Shown here: one piece after another, positions 1 through 9,255 of the stretch
Position numbering within the stretch: the stretch's first letter is position 1
How the letters are laid out: every line of letters starts with the position of its first letter
From: Magnetospirillum aberrantis SpK
GTDB lineage: Bacteria; Pseudomonadota; Alphaproteobacteria; Rhodospirillales; Magnetospirillaceae
Direction: 5' to 3'
Assembly (NCBI RefSeq): GCF_011022235.1
Contig: NZ_JAAIYP010000037.1
Coordinates: 186,001 to 250,000, forward strand
Length of the DNA stretch: 64,000 nt
Notes under the pieces: generated by a model
What the model was told of the DNA's origin: nothing
What the model saw: only the letters and a program-made list of their open reading frames with translations
Databases searched by the model: none
Made by a program: the position numbers and the translations under genes

Positions 1-124
1 GAAGAACCTAAAATATTGGCATCCATTATTTTGTATTACCAAGAACTTGCGCTGTATCCTCGGTTGGCAGAGATGCAACCAGGGTGTACAGTATTTCATC
101 CCTTACTGAAACAAGGGGGGTGCG

Positions 125-1258
125 ATGCCTGGGGTTGACGCCTCCAATGGCGCGCCCGCCATTCTGGACAAGGATGGTTTGGGCCAATTGATCGCCGCGC
201 TGCGGACCAAGGGCTATCGGGTCGTCGGCCCCCGTTCCGCCGATGGCGCCATCGTTTACGACGACATCGACGACATCGAGGACTTGCCGGCCGGTCTTGG
301 CGACGAGACCGAAGGCGGGCGTTACCGTCTGCGCAAACGGACGGATGACGTGCTGTTCGGCTATACCCTTGGGGCGCAGGGGTGGAAACGCTTTTTGTAT
401 CCGCCGCGCCAACGCCTGTTCGCCGCACGGCGCCAGGGGGCTGGTTTTCAGGTCGAAGCCGAGGAGGGCGAAGAGGCGCCCATGGCGTTTCTCGGGCCGC
501 GGGCCTGCGAACTGGCGGCCGTCGCCCTTCAGGCTCGGGTGTTCGGCGACAAGACCTTTCCCGATCCCGGCTACCAGGCCCGTCTGGCCGCCGCCTTCGT
601 GGTGGCGGTGGAATGTGGCGCAGCCGCTTCCACCTGTTTTTGCGCTTCCATGGGAACCGGGCCCGAGGTGACGTCGGGCCACGACATTCGACTGTTGGAG
701 ATCAAGGGGCAGCGCTTCCTGGCCGAGGCCGGAAGCGACCGGGGGCGTGAGATTCTGACCGGACTTTCGCTGTCCGCTCCCACCGCCGCCGACCTGAAGA
801 TGGTGGCCGCGGCGCGCAAGGCGGCGCGGGCCGGACAGGGGCGGGTGCTGGACCGTGACACGGCGGCGGCCCTTCAATCCATGCCGGACCACCCGCGCTG
901 GGACGACGTGGCGGCGCGGTGCCTGAGTTGCGGCAACTGCACCATGGTCTGCCCCACCTGTTTTTGCACCACGGTCGAGGACGTCACCGACCTGTCGGGC
1001 GACCATGCCGAACGTTGGCGCAAGTGGGATTCCTGCTTCTCGGTCGAGTTTTCCTACATCCATGGCGGCGCCGTCCGCACCGAGGCCAAGTCGCGCTATC
1101 GCCAGTGGATCACCCACAAGCTGTCCACCTGGGCCGACCAGTTCGGCAGTTCCGGCTGTGTCGGTTGCGGGCGCTGCATCACCTGGTGTCCGGTGGGCAT
1201 CGACATCACCGCCGAGGTGGCGGCCATCGCCGCCACGCGCAAGGGCACCCAAGGCTAG
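125..1258 (+). CDS. hydB: Sulfhydrogenase beta subunit-like 4Fe-4S protein (group 3b hydrogenase)
   Basis: This 377-residue protein is the iron-sulfur electron-transfer subunit of a cytoplasmic group 3b [NiFe] hydrogenase, passing electrons between the hydrogenase dimer and the flavin subunit. Two ferredoxin-type clusters are visible near the C-terminus: [12 protein letters not shown] (Cys 266, 269, 272, 276) and [12 protein letters not shown] (Cys 345, 348, 351, 355). Additional cysteines follow the first motif (CFC). The ATG is preceded by a G-rich stretch (aagggggg). It opens the operon, followed 12 bp later by the cyclic-nucleotide-binding protein gene. Family assignment rests on the motifs together with the gamma, delta and alpha genes downstream. 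Confidence 0.88.
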   Translation: MPGVDASNGAPAILDKDGLGQLIAALRTKGYRVVGPRSADGAIVYDDIDDIEDLPAGLGDETEGGRYRLRKRTDDVLFGYTLGAQGWKRFLYPPRQRLFAARRQGAGFQVEAEEGEEAPMAFLGPRACELAAVALQARVFGDKTFPDPGYQARLAAAFVVAVECGAAASTCFCASMGTGPEVTSGHDIRLLEIKGQRFLAEAGSDRGREILTGLSLSAPTAADLKMVAAARKAARAGQGRVLDRDTAAALQSMPDHPRWDDVAARCLSCGNCTMVCPTCFCTTVEDVTDLSGDHAERWRKWDSCFSVEFSYIHGGAVRTEAKSRYRQWITHKLSTWADQFGSSGCVGCGRCITWCPVGIDITAEVAAIAATRKGTQG

Positions 1259-1270
1259 GGGAGGACGACC

Positions 1271-1924
1271 ATGGTCAAGCCGCGAGATCTCGGCCGCGTC
1301 ATCGACGAACATCCCTTTTTCCGCGACATGGCGCCCGATTTGCGTGCCGCCCTGGTGTGTCTGGCGGTCAACGAACGTTTCGCCGCCGGCGAGCACCTGT
1401 TCCGTGAAGGCGCGGAGGCCAGGAAGTTCTATGTGATCCGCGAGGGGCAGGTGGCGGTCGAGGTCGAGCCGCCGGTACGCAAGCCCATCGTGCTGGAAAC
1501 CCTGGGGGCCGGCGACGTGCTGGGCTGGTCTTGGCTGGTGCCGCCGCATCGCGCTGCCTTTGCCGCCCGTGCCCAGACGGATTTGCGGGTCCTGGCCTTC
1601 GACGCCGATTGCCTGCGCCGGGCCATGCTGGAAAATCCGCAGTTGGGTTATGCCGTCCTGGCCCGCTTCGTGCCGGTGATGGCCCATCGTCTGGCGGCGG
1701 CGCGCATGCAGATGCTTGACCTTTACGGACCGGCCGTGGCGCCCAAGGACAAGCCGGCCAAGCCCAAGGTGGAAAAGGCGGTCAGGGATTCCAAGGGGCG
1801 CAACCGCTCGGCCGTCGCCGCCCTTGAAGGCGTCAAGGCCGAAGCCGCCGCCACCAAGGCCGAGCTCAAGCTGGCGAAAAAGGGCAAGAAAGCCGACAAG
1901 GCGCCGAAGAAGAAGGGGAAATGA
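1271..1924 (+). CDS. Cyclic nucleotide-binding domain protein inside the hydrogenase operon
   Basis: This 217-residue protein has a Crp/Fnr-type cNMP-binding beta roll over roughly residues 15-135 ([20 protein letters not shown] is characteristic). No helix-turn-helix follows; instead residues 155-217 form a Lys/Ala/Glu-rich, probably disordered and strongly basic tail. It is therefore unlikely to be an ordinary transcription factor. It sits between the beta and gamma subunit genes, and its stop overlaps the gamma start (ATGA), so it is probably made together with the enzyme. A role as a regulatory or assembly partner of the hydrogenase is inference. Confidence 0.85.
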   Translation: MVKPRDLGRVIDEHPFFRDMAPDLRAALVCLAVNERFAAGEHLFREGAEARKFYVIREGQVAVEVEPPVRKPIVLETLGAGDVLGWSWLVPPHRAAFAARAQTDLRVLAFDADCLRRAMLENPQLGYAVLARFVPVMAHRLAAARMQMLDLYGPAVAPKDKPAKPKVEKAVRDSKGRNRSAVAALEGVKAEAAATKAELKLAKKGKKADKAPKKKGK

Positions 1925-2775
1925 CCATGACGGCCCATTCCCTTGCCGAAGACCGCGACCCCATGCTGCCCCGCCTGTTCCGGGTCGAGAAGGTGCGGCG
2001 CGACCTGTCCGACACCTTCACCATGGAATTGCTGGCCGAGGACGGTTGGGAATTCGTCTTTCGCCCCGGCCAGTTCAACATGCTGTACGTGTTTGGCGTC
2101 GGCGAAATTCCCATCTCCATTTCCGGCGATCCCGCCGACCGTTCGTGCCTGGTGCATACCACCCGCGCCGTCGGACAGGTCAGCCAGGCCTTGAACGCCT
2201 TGAAGGCAGGGGACAGCATTGGCGTGCGCGGTCCGTTCGGCACCGCCTGGCCGGTCGAATCCGCCTATGGCCGCGATCTGGTATTCGTGGCCGGCGGCGT
2301 CGGACTGGCCCCGCTCAGGCCGGCCATCTACCACGCCATGAGCAATCGCGACCGTTACGGCCGGGTCATGGTGCTGTATGGCGCCCGCACGCCCGAGGAT
2401 ATTCTTTACAAGAAAGAGGTCGAGCGCTGGCGCGGCCGTTTCGACATGGACGTCCTGGTCACCGTGGACCGCGCCACCGGCAAGTGGAGCGGCAATGTCG
2501 GTGTGGTCACCAATCTGGTGATGAAGGGCGGTTTCGACCCGCAACAGGCCACCGCCTTCATCTGCGGCCCAGAGGTCATGATGCGTTATGGCGCCCAGGC
2601 CATGGAAAAGCGTGGTGTCGGGCGCGACCACATCTGGCTGTCCATGGAACGCAACATGAAGTGCGGTTGCGGCCTGTGCGGGCATTGCCAATGGGGGCCG
2701 CATTTCGTGTGCAAGGACGGGCCGGTGTTCCGCTATGACCGCGTTGCCGACCTGTTCAGCGTGTCCGAGTTGTGA
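1921..2775 (+). CDS. hydG: Sulfhydrogenase gamma subunit, FAD/NAD(P)-binding with [2Fe-2S] cluster
   Basis: This 284-residue flavoprotein belongs to the ferredoxin-NADP reductase/dihydroorotate dehydrogenase electron-transfer family and should link the hydrogenase to NAD(P)H. The N-terminal half carries the FAD-binding barrel ([12 protein letters not shown]), the middle the nucleotide-binding segment ([15 protein letters not shown]), and the C-terminus a cysteine cluster [11 protein letters not shown] (Cys 248, 250, 253, 256) with Cys 264, typical of the [2Fe-2S] site. The start overlaps the previous stop by 4 bp. The small-subunit gene begins 10 bp after its stop. Confidence 0.9.
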   Translation: MTMTAHSLAEDRDPMLPRLFRVEKVRRDLSDTFTMELLAEDGWEFVFRPGQFNMLYVFGVGEIPISISGDPADRSCLVHTTRAVGQVSQALNALKAGDSIGVRGPFGTAWPVESAYGRDLVFVAGGVGLAPLRPAIYHAMSNRDRYGRVMVLYGARTPEDILYKKEVERWRGRFDMDVLVTVDRATGKWSGNVGVVTNLVMKGGFDPQQATAFICGPEVMMRYGAQAMEKRGVGRDHIWLSMERNMKCGCGLCGHCQWGPHFVCKDGPVFRYDRVADLFSVSEL

Positions 2776-2785
2776 GGAGGCTGAC

Positions 2786-3562
2786 ATGCCCGAGCGCAAG
2801 AAGCCGAAACTCGCCGTCTTCAAGTTCTCATCCTGCGACGGCTGTCAGTTGACCTTGCTCGATTGCGAGGACGAGTTGCTGGCCCTGGTGGGCGAAGTGC
2901 GCATCAGCTATTTCCTGGAAGCCACCCGCAAGGTGGAAAAGGGGCCTTACGACGTCTCGCTGGTGGAAGGGTCCATCACCACACCGCATGACATCAAGGC
3001 CATCCGCGAAGTGCGGCGCATGTCCAAGACCCTGGTTTCCATCGGCGCCTGCGCCACCGCCGGCGGCATCCAGGCGCTTCGGAACTTCGGTTCCGTCAAG
3101 GAGTTCATCCGCAAGGTCTACGCCCATCCCGAATACATCGACACGCTGACCACCTCGACGGCGGTGTCGGACCATGTGTCGGTGGATTTCGAACTGCGCG
3201 GCTGTCCCATCAACAAATACCAGTTGCTGGAAGTGCTGAATGCCACCTTGAATGGCCGGCGGCCCAACATCCCACGCCATTCGCAATGCATGGAATGCAA
3301 GGCCAACGGCGTGGTGTGCCGTATGGTGGCGGCCGGCGAACCGTGCCTGGGACCTGTTACCCAAGCCGGCTGCGGCACCCTGTGCCCCGGCGTCAACCGT
3401 GCCTGTTACGGCTGTTTCGGGCCGATGGAGACGCCGAACACCGCCTCGTTGGCCGCCGCCCTGGCCGCCCAGGGGCGGTCGCGCGACGAAATCCAGCGTC
3501 TGTTCCGCAGTTTCAACGCCAATTCCGACGCATTCCGCAAGGAGGGCGACAGCCATGGCTGA
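2786..3562 (+). CDS. hydD: Sulfhydrogenase delta (small) subunit
   Basis: This 258-residue protein is the small [NiFe] hydrogenase subunit that carries the iron-sulfur relay. The proximal-cluster motif [12 protein letters not shown] is at the N-terminus, followed by GACATAGG and [10 protein letters not shown] Cys-rich C-terminal part ([35 protein letters not shown]) fits further 4Fe-4S clusters. I chose the ATG at 2786 over an upstream in-frame ATG at 2735 because a strong gaggagg ribosome site sits 5 bp before it and the longer form would run into the gamma gene. There is no Tat signal, which fits a cytoplasmic enzyme. Its stop overlaps the large-subunit start by 8 bp. Confidence 0.92.
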   Translation: MPERKKPKLAVFKFSSCDGCQLTLLDCEDELLALVGEVRISYFLEATRKVEKGPYDVSLVEGSITTPHDIKAIREVRRMSKTLVSIGACATAGGIQALRNFGSVKEFIRKVYAHPEYIDTLTTSTAVSDHVSVDFELRGCPINKYQLLEVLNATLNGRRPNIPRHSQCMECKANGVVCRMVAAGEPCLGPVTQAGCGTLCPGVNRACYGCFGPMETPNTASLAAALAAQGRSRDEIQRLFRSFNANSDAFRKEGDSHG

Positions 3563-4850
3563 CACCCGCACCATCAAGGTCGAGGCCCTGGCCCGTGTGG
3601 AAGGCGAGGGCTCTTTGTCGGTGAAGATCCGTGACGGCCAAGTCAAGGAACTGCGCTTCGGCATTTTCGAGCCGCCGCGCTTTTTCGAGGCTTTCCTCAA
3701 GGGCCGCGACTTCCGCGAGGTGCCCGACATCACCGCGCGCATCTGCGGCATCTGTCCCATCGCCTACATGATGGGGGCGGCCCAGGCCATGGAGGACATC
3801 CTGGGCCTGCGGGTGACTAGGCCGATCCGCGACCTGCGCCGGCTGGTCTATTGCGGCGAATGGATCGAAAGCCACGCGCTGCATGTCTACATGCTGCACG
3901 CCCCCGATTTCCTGGGGCTTGCCGACGCGCTGGAACTGGCGGCGGTCGATCGGTCGCTGGTGGAAAAGGCGCTGCGGCTCAAGAAGATCGGCAACGACAT
4001 TCTTGAGGTGGTGGGCGGCGGCCGGGCCATCCATCCCGTCAACCTGCGGGTCGGCGGTTTCTACAAGCTGCCGTCGCGCAAGGCATTGCGCGCGTTGGAA
4101 GACGATCTGGAATGGGCGGTGGAAACATCCGTCGCCACGGTGGCGCTGGTCGGCGGGTTCGAGTTTCCCGACATCCAGCAGGATTACAACTTCATGGCCT
4201 TGCGCCACCCGGACGAATACGCCATCCACGAAGGCCGGCTGGTGACGTCGCAAGGGTTGGACATTCCGGTTTCCGCCTTCCTCGACCATGTCGAGGAGGA
4301 ACATGTGCCGTGGTCCAACGCCCTGCACGGCTATGCCAAGAACGGCAGCGCCCACCATGTCGGACCGCTGGCCCGCTACAACCTCAATTACGACAAGCTG
4401 TCGGACACCGCGCGCGCCGCCGCCGCCGCCGCCGGCCTGGGGCCGGTGGTGCGCAACCCGTTCCAAAGCATCGTGGTGCGCGCCGTCGAACTGGTTCAGG
4501 CCTGCGAGGACGCGCTGGCCCTGGTGCGCGGCTACGAGGAACCGGACGTCGCCTTCATCGAGACGGCGATCCGCGCCGGCGAAGGACATGGCTGCACCGA
4601 GGCGCCACGCGGCATCTGTTATCACCGCTATCGCATCGACAAGGGGGGGGCGGTGCTGGACGCTCGCATCGTGCCGCCCACCGCCCAGAACCAGAAAGTC
4701 ATGGAACTGGATCTGGCCAAGGTGGTTCAGGCCAATCTGGAAGAAGCGGACGAAACCATCAAATGGCGGGCGGAACAGGCCATTCGCAATTACGACCCGT
4801 GCATTTCCTGCGCGACCCATTTCCTGAAGCTGGAGATGGAGCGCGGGTAA
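3555..4850 (+). CDS. hydA: Sulfhydrogenase alpha (large, catalytic) subunit of [NiFe] hydrogenase
   Basis: This 431-residue subunit holds the Ni-Fe active site. The N-terminal nickel motif RICGICP spans residues 62-68 and the C-terminal motif DPCISCATH spans 414-422. Nine residues follow the His and would be removed by the dedicated endopeptidase encoded at 6154-6606. [10 protein letters not shown] near the N-terminus is also typical. The position four after the second L1 Cys is Tyr rather than the His/Thr seen in many uptake hydrogenases. The ATG at 3555 overlaps the small-subunit stop; longer readings of the frame are artefacts. With the gamma subunit, the enzyme should couple H2 to NAD(P) reversibly. 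Confidence 0.93.
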   Translation: MADTRTIKVEALARVEGEGSLSVKIRDGQVKELRFGIFEPPRFFEAFLKGRDFREVPDITARICGICPIAYMMGAAQAMEDILGLRVTRPIRDLRRLVYCGEWIESHALHVYMLHAPDFLGLADALELAAVDRSLVEKALRLKKIGNDILEVVGGGRAIHPVNLRVGGFYKLPSRKALRALEDDLEWAVETSVATVALVGGFEFPDIQQDYNFMALRHPDEYAIHEGRLVTSQGLDIPVSAFLDHVEEEHVPWSNALHGYAKNGSAHHVGPLARYNLNYDKLSDTARAAAAAAGLGPVVRNPFQSIVVRAVELVQACEDALALVRGYEEPDVAFIETAIRAGEGHGCTEAPRGICYHRYRIDKGGAVLDARIVPPTAQNQKVMELDLAKVVQANLEEADETIKWRAEQAIRNYDPCISCATHFLKLEMERG

Positions 4851-4862
4851 AGGAACCGGCGG

Positions 4863-5396
4863 TCACGGCATCTTGGATTTCAGCGCGATGGTCTCGCCGT
4901 CCACGGTGAACTTGCCGAAACCGCGATGGTGGATGGTGCGCGGGTCGGGATGGTCGGGGTCGATCCACGCCTTGACCACCTCAAGGACGAACAAATTGTA
5001 TTTGTCCACCAGCGTCGTGTCGGCGACCCGGCATTCCAGGTTGACGAAGCATTCCGCCACCAATGGTGCCGCCACCGCCTGGGCCGGTTGGGCCGTCAGG
5101 CCGAAAGTTGCGAACTTGTCGGTGTCGCGGCCTGACGAATTCCCCACCGCCACCACCGTTTCCGCCAGTTCGACGCTGGGAATGGCGATGACGCATTGCC
5201 CCGTTCCGGTCAGCGCGGCGAAGCTGAAATCGGCGCCGCTGACTACACAGGCGACCAAGGGCGGGGTGAACTCGACCATCATGTGCCACGACATGGCCAT
5301 GACGTTGGCCCGCCCCCCTTCGGCGGTGCTCAACAGCACCACCGGGCCGGGTTCGAGCAGGCGGTAGACCTCGGACAGGGGAAAGTCGCGGAACAT
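4863..5396 (-). CDS. Flavin reductase-like FMN-binding split-barrel protein
   Basis: The 177-residue product resembles the flavin reductase/FMN-binding split-barrel family: VVLLSTAEGGRANVMAMSWHM followed by PPLVACVVSGADFSF and a C-terminal WIDPDHPDPRTIHHRGFGKF. I place the start at the ATG at 5396 because GGAGG lies 8 bp upstream; an ATG at 5402 is only 2 bp from that site, and 5435 has none. It is convergent with the hydrogenase operon and divergent from the HExxH gene. The substrate cannot be told from the sequence. Confidence 0.78.
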   Translation of the reverse strand: MFRDFPLSEVYRLLEPGPVVLLSTAEGGRANVMAMSWHMMVEFTPPLVACVVSGADFSFAALTGTGQCVIAIPSVELAETVVAVGNSSGRDTDKFATFGLTAQPAQAVAAPLVAECFVNLECRVADTTLVDKYNLFVLEVVKAWIDPDHPDPRTIHHRGFGKFTVDGETIALKSKMP

Positions 5397-5488
5397 GGGC
5401 ATGCCCTCCGACGAGAGGTCCTCACTATAGCACATTGGATGCTTTCTCGTTGGCTTGGCGGGGGTGTTGGCGGTAAAAACCGGCCATC

Positions 5489-6157
5489 ATGATGCTGACA
5501 CCCGTCGACCACGAAACCCTTCGTCCCCTGCTGCCGCAATTCCGGGGGGCGCTGTCCGATTATCCGCTGGCGCTGAAGGTGTTCGACCGCGTTACCGCCG
5601 TCATTCCAGACGGCGACCTGATGACGCTGTCGACAGACGAACGCCATCGCGCCGATGGTGTCGAACTGTGCCGCCAATTCGGCTTCGGCATCCTGGACGT
5701 GGACCCGAAAAGCCATTTCACCTGGGACGGCCAGAACGTCGCCACCCGCATGGAACCCAGCGTGCTGATCCACGAGGTCGGGCATTATCAATTGGCGGCG
5801 CCGGAACGGCGTGCGGTGCTGGATTTCGGTCTGGGGTGTGGCCCGGAAAGCGGCAAGCGCGAGGAAGCGGACGCGGTCCAGACCCTGTTCTGTCCCGAGC
5901 GCGATGTCGAGGAGGCGCTGTGTTCGCTGCTCGGCATCCTGTGGGAGGCCGAACTGGGCCACCCCGCCATCCTGGCCTTCCTGGAACAGAACTGGATGGA
6001 AGGCGGGGCCAACCTGCAAAACGTCGGCCATTTCAAGAAGATCGTGCGCTGGCTGCGCGACATGGAACTGATCGACGACGGCGGTCGGCCCACCCGCAAC
6101 TTGCGCAGCGAAGGCGACGACACCTTCTTTGCCCGCTGGTTCGCCGACAATTCATGA
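5489..6157 (+). CDS. Hypothetical protein with HExxH-type motif, coupled to hydrogenase protease
   Basis: I do not recognise a family for this 222-residue soluble protein. It contains HEVGHY near residue 95, the zinc-ligand pattern of metalloproteases and some metal hydroxylases, but no clear third ligand. The rest is acidic and helical, with no signal peptide or membrane segment. The stop overlaps the hydrogenase maturation protease start (ATGA), so the two are translationally coupled. That suggests, without proving, a part in hydrogenase maturation or metal handling. Confidence 0.7.
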   Translation: MMLTPVDHETLRPLLPQFRGALSDYPLALKVFDRVTAVIPDGDLMTLSTDERHRADGVELCRQFGFGILDVDPKSHFTWDGQNVATRMEPSVLIHEVGHYQLAAPERRAVLDFGLGCGPESGKREEADAVQTLFCPERDVEEALCSLLGILWEAELGHPAILAFLEQNWMEGGANLQNVGHFKKIVRWLRDMELIDDGGRPTRNLRSEGDDTFFARWFADNS

Positions 6158-6606
6158 CCGTTCTGGTGCTGGGCGTCGGCCATCCGTTCCGGGGCGACGA
6201 CGGGCTGGGGCCCGTGGTCGCCGAACGGGTCGCCGCCCTGGCCCGGCCCGACGTGACCGCCCTTGCCCATCATGGCGAGGGCACCAGCCTGATGGAATGC
6301 TGGCAAGGCATCGACGCGGTGGTCGTGGTGGACGCCACCCGTTCGGGCGCACCCCCCGGCACGGTGCGGTGCTGGGACGCGGGGGCGGAAAAGTTGCCGG
6401 CCGGCCTGTTTCCCAAAAGCAGCCATGTCTTCGGTTTGGCCGAGGCGGTGGAAATGGCCCGATTGTTGGGACGCTTGCCGCCGCGTCTGACCGTCATCGG
6501 CGTCGAGGGCAAGGATTTCGCCGCCGGCACCGGGCTGTCGCCCGAAGTGTCGGCGGCGGTGGACCGGGTGGTTGAGATGGCGTGCCTTATTCCAACCGGC
6601 CAATGA
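6154..6606 (+). CDS. Hydrogenase maturation protease (HyaD/HybD/HycI family)
   Basis: This 150-residue protein is the nickel-dependent endopeptidase that clips the C-terminal extension of the large subunit after nickel insertion. The N-terminal VLGVGHPFRGDDGLGP, the central VVVVDATRSG and the SSHVFGL segment supply the acidic, Asp and His positions that bind nickel in this family. Length is normal. The start codon overlaps the stop of the HExxH gene. The only large subunit in the window is at 3555-4850, which still carries the extension beyond DPCxxCxxH that this protease would remove. Confidence 0.9.
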   Translation: MTVLVLGVGHPFRGDDGLGPVVAERVAALARPDVTALAHHGEGTSLMECWQGIDAVVVVDATRSGAPPGTVRCWDAGAEKLPAGLFPKSSHVFGLAEAVEMARLLGRLPPRLTVIGVEGKDFAAGTGLSPEVSAAVDRVVEMACLIPTGQ

Positions 6607-6624
6607 ATTGACCGGTTGTATTGT

Positions 6625-6674
6625 CCCTCGCCGGGCGCAGCCATCCGGCCGCTTGGCCGCCGCCGCAATGGCGG
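6625..6674. repeat. Intergenic two-hairpin repeat element, copy A
   Basis: The first 36 nt (6625-6660) match 9256-9291 at 33 of 36 positions. Within the block CGGCC-GCTT-GGCCG can fold. It is followed by a second hairpin CCGCC-GCAAT-GGCGG (6660-6674). In copy B that second hairpin is CGCCC-TCAAT-GGGCG, so two base pairs differ by compensatory change. Both copies lie just downstream of genes. Confidence 0.7.
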
Positions 6675-6678
6675 CATG

Positions 6679-6716
6679 ATACCGGCCAGCACGTCAAATG
6701 AAAGGCTGGCCGGTAT
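6679..6716. terminator. Hairpin terminator between convergent genes
   Basis: A 12-bp perfect stem, ATACCGGCCAGC (6679-6690) and GCTGGCCGGTAT (6705-6716), lies between the hydrogenase protease gene and the convergent old yellow enzyme gene, whose stop codon touches the stem. The plus side is followed by tatt only, so intrinsic termination strength is uncertain; it probably serves both directions. Confidence 0.6.
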
Positions 6717-7816
6717 TATTCCGCCGCTATCGGACGGGCCATGGCCGCTCCCGGCCAATAACGGCCCGAGGCGAAACGGTACTGGTTGACGTAAGGGATT
6801 TCGACCCCCAACCGTTGGGCGGCGTGCCACACCCAGCGTGGGTTGTCGAGGAAACCGCGGCCGATGGCGACCATGTCGGCCTTGCCCTCGGCCACCACCC
6901 CTTCCGCCTGTTCCGGCGTGGCGATCAATCCGACGGCCCGCACCGGCAGGCCAGACGCCTCGCCGATGGCCTGGGCCAGCGGCACCTGATAGAGCGGGCC
7001 GACCGGAATGGCCGCCTTGGGCACCACGCCGCCCGACGACACGCAGACATAGTCGATGCCGGCCTTGGCGAATTCCTGGGCGTAGATTTGGGATTCCTCG
7101 AGCGTCAGGCCGCCCTCGGTCCAGTCGGTGGCGCTGACGCGGATGCCCAGCGGCTTGCCCAGCGGCCAGACGGCCCGCATGGCCCGGATGACCTCGAGCG
7201 GGAAACGCATGCGGTTTTCCAGGCTGCCGCCATAGGCGTCGGTACGGGTGTTGGAAAGCGGCGACAGGAACTGGTGCAGCAGATAGCCGTGCGCCGAATG
7301 AACCTCGATGGCGTCGAACCCGGCGCGCAAGGCCCGCAAGGCGGCATCGGTGAAGGCGTCGCGCAGGCGGGCCAGACCGGCTTCGTCCAGCGCCTTGGGG
7401 GCCGGCCAGTCCTCGTCGAACGGCAGGGCCGACGGCGCCACGTTTTCCCAGGCACCGGTGGGGGCACCGCCCAGCCACGGCGCGTCGGAGGCGCCCTTGC
7501 GTCCGGCATGGCCCAACTGAATGGCGATGGCGCTGGGGCCGAAGCTCTTGAGCTGGGTCACCAGTTTGGTCAGCGCCGCCTCGGTGGCGTCGTCGTAAAG
7601 TCCCAGGCAAAGGTGGCTGATGCGGCCTTCGGGGGCGATTCCGGTGGCCTCCAGAACGATCATGCCGGGGCCTGACGCGGCCAGGGCGCCGTAATGCTGG
7701 GTGTGCCAGTCCTGTGCCACGCCGTCCTTGGCGCTGTATTGGCACATGGGCGCCACCACCACGCGATTGGGCAGGGTCAGGCCGGCCAGGCTGATGGGGG
7801 TGAACAATTGGGACAT
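6716..7816 (-). CDS. NADH:flavin oxidoreductase, old yellow enzyme family (YqjM-type)
   Basis: This 366-residue FMN-dependent TIM-barrel oxidoreductase reduces activated alkenes with NAD(P)H. Family marks are NRVVVAPMCQYSAKDG near the N-terminus, with the Cys of APMCQYS typical of the YqjM class, IQLGHAGRKG, the HSAHGYLLHQFLSPLSN active-site stretch, and VAIGRGFLDNP with WPGAAMARP at the end. Length matches YqjM-type enzymes. It is divergent from the LysR gene, which is the likely regulator. The physiological substrate is unknown. Confidence 0.92.
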   Translation of the reverse strand: MSQLFTPISLAGLTLPNRVVVAPMCQYSAKDGVAQDWHTQHYGALAASGPGMIVLEATGIAPEGRISHLCLGLYDDATEAALTKLVTQLKSFGPSAIAIQLGHAGRKGASDAPWLGGAPTGAWENVAPSALPFDEDWPAPKALDEAGLARLRDAFTDAALRALRAGFDAIEVHSAHGYLLHQFLSPLSNTRTDAYGGSLENRMRFPLEVIRAMRAVWPLGKPLGIRVSATDWTEGGLTLEESQIYAQEFAKAGIDYVCVSSGGVVPKAAIPVGPLYQVPLAQAIGEASGLPVRAVGLIATPEQAEGVVAEGKADMVAIGRGFLDNPRWVWHAAQRLGVEIPYVNQYRFASGRYWPGAAMARPIAAE

Positions 7817-7918
7817 GGGATGGGCTCCTTGTGTCCGTGTTGGGGGCCTTGCGGGAATTGCCGCGATTGTTCACACTTTCCAAAGCGCCGGTAAAGATGG
7901 CGATATGGCAAATCAGTT

Positions 7919-7933
7919 TTTCCAAATGGGAAA
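7919..7933. promoter_or_regulatory. Inverted repeat, candidate LysR operator
   Basis: TTTCC-AAATG-GGAAA lies 5 bp before the LysR start codon, in the intergenic region shared with the old yellow enzyme gene. Position and symmetry fit an autoregulatory site of a divergently transcribed LysR pair. This is inference from position. Confidence 0.4.
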
Positions 7934-7938
7934 CAGTC

Positions 7939-8832
7939 ATGGACCGTGTGCGTGAGATGGAGGTGTTCGCCCAGGTGGCGGCCAGCGGCGGCCTGTCGGC
8001 GGCGGCGCGGGTTCTGGGGCTGTCGGTGGGGGCGGTGAGCAAGCATTTGGCGGCGCTTGAGGACCGGTTGGGGGCGCGGCTGGTGCTGCGCACCACCCGT
8101 TCGCTGTCGCTGACCGACGAAGGCGCGGCTTTCCTGCCGCGCGTGCGCGCTTTGTTGGCCGATCTGGCCGAGGCCGAGGCCGTGGTCGCCACCGATGAAG
8201 GCGACCTTTCGGGGTTCTTGCGGGTAACGGTGGCCGTGGCGTTCGGGCGGCGGCACATCGCGCCACTGGCCGCAGAGTTCCTGCGCCGGCATCCTCGCCT
8301 CAGGTTGCATCTGTTGCTGACCGATCAGGTGGTGGATCTGGTCGAAGGAAACGTCGATGTGGGGTTGCGGTTCGGGGCCTTGGCCGATTCGGCGTTGGTG
8401 GCGCGACGGATCGCCGGCAACTGGCGGGTGCTGTGTGCCGCGCCCAGTTATCTGGAACGGGCCGGGCGGCCGGAAACGCCGGACGATCTGGCGGCGCACC
8501 AATGTCTGGTGATCGGCGACGGCAACGAAAAGGTTTGGACCTTCGTCGGTCCCGGCGGCGAGGTGGCGGTGCGGGTTGGTGGTTCCCTGGCCAGCAACAA
8601 CGGCGAGGTGGTGCACGCCTGGGCGCTGGAGGGGCTGGGGCTGGTGCAGAAATCCATCTGGGACGTGGAAGGGGATCTGGCCTCGGGGCGGCTGGTGCCG
8701 GTGCTCGATCAATGGCGTTCGCCCGACATGGCCTTGCACGCCGTCAGTCCGAAAGCCCGCGCCAGTGCCCCACGGGTGCGCCGTTTCGTCGAGTTCGTCG
8801 CCGCGGAATTGGCCCGGCGCGGGTGTCGCTGA
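7939..8832 (+). CDS. LysR-family transcriptional regulator
   Basis: This 297-residue regulator has an N-terminal winged helix-turn-helix (residues about 1-60: MEVFAQVAASGGLSAAARVL, then SVGAVSKHLAALEDRLGARL) and a C-terminal effector-binding domain (VVDLVEGNVDVGLRFG, LVARRIAGNWRVLCAAPSYL). I start at ATG 7939, since LysR proteins usually begin a few residues before the helix-turn-helix; an in-frame ATG at 7831 would add 36 atypical residues. It is divergent from the old yellow enzyme gene, the obvious candidate target. Confidence 0.9.
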   Translation: MDRVREMEVFAQVAASGGLSAAARVLGLSVGAVSKHLAALEDRLGARLVLRTTRSLSLTDEGAAFLPRVRALLADLAEAEAVVATDEGDLSGFLRVTVAVAFGRRHIAPLAAEFLRRHPRLRLHLLLTDQVVDLVEGNVDVGLRFGALADSALVARRIAGNWRVLCAAPSYLERAGRPETPDDLAAHQCLVIGDGNEKVWTFVGPGGEVAVRVGGSLASNNGEVVHAWALEGLGLVQKSIWDVEGDLASGRLVPVLDQWRSPDMALHAVSPKARASAPRVRRFVEFVAAELARRGCR

Positions 8833-8893
8833 CCCCTTTTCGTCGGTCTTCCGGCCCCCCATCTATGGGAAAGACCCACACCCTCGACGTTTC

Positions 8894-9235
8894 ATGATTC
8901 CCATGGCTGCAATTCACGACATCCGCTTTGAACGTCTGTCCCGCGAGGCCCCCGACCGCCCCTTGGCACTGTGTCCCGAGGATTGGGCCTATGTGGCGCG
9001 CCATTTCGACGCGGTGGGGGAAGCGTTCGACGTGACGGCGTCGCCGGCCGTGCCGTTGTCCATGCTGACCGGCCGCACCCTGGCCCGTCATCTGGCTCGG
9101 GTGCGGGCGTCGGTGGTGGCGGAAACCCTGGAACAGCACCTGGCTTTGGGCCGGCTGGAAAGCGTCTACCGGCTGTTGGCCTCGGCGGTGCGGCTGGCGG
9201 GCCGGGGGCAAGGCCCCGAACGCCGCCAGTCCTGA
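8894..9235 (+). CDS. Hypothetical protein, 113 residues
   Basis: I do not recognise the family. The product is a small, probably helical soluble protein (WAYVARHFDAVGEAFDVTAS, TLARHLARVRASVVAETLEQ) without signal peptide or membrane segment. The start could be ATG 8894 or ATG 8903; neither has a strong ribosome site. It follows the LysR gene by about 60 bp on the same strand, and the intergenic repeat copy B follows its stop. Confidence 0.6.
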   Translation: MIPMAAIHDIRFERLSREAPDRPLALCPEDWAYVARHFDAVGEAFDVTASPAVPLSMLTGRTLARHLARVRASVVAETLEQHLALGRLESVYRLLASAVRLAGRGQGPERRQS

Positions 9236-9255
9236 TTCCTGATACTCGTTTCAGC

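Noticed and set aside
26-1687. Long open frame antisense to the hydrogenase beta and cNMP genes
   Set aside because: High GC content leaves long shadow frames opposite real genes. The translation shows no domain, is full of Gly/Arg/His/Pro repeats, and the plus strand carries clear Fe-S and cNMP motifs.
3738-3770. Missing His in the L1 motif of the hydrogenase large subunit as a sign of an inactive enzyme
   Set aside because: All four nickel-binding Cys are present and a C-terminal extension and its protease remain; variation at this position is, as far as I recall, normal in group 3b enzymes.
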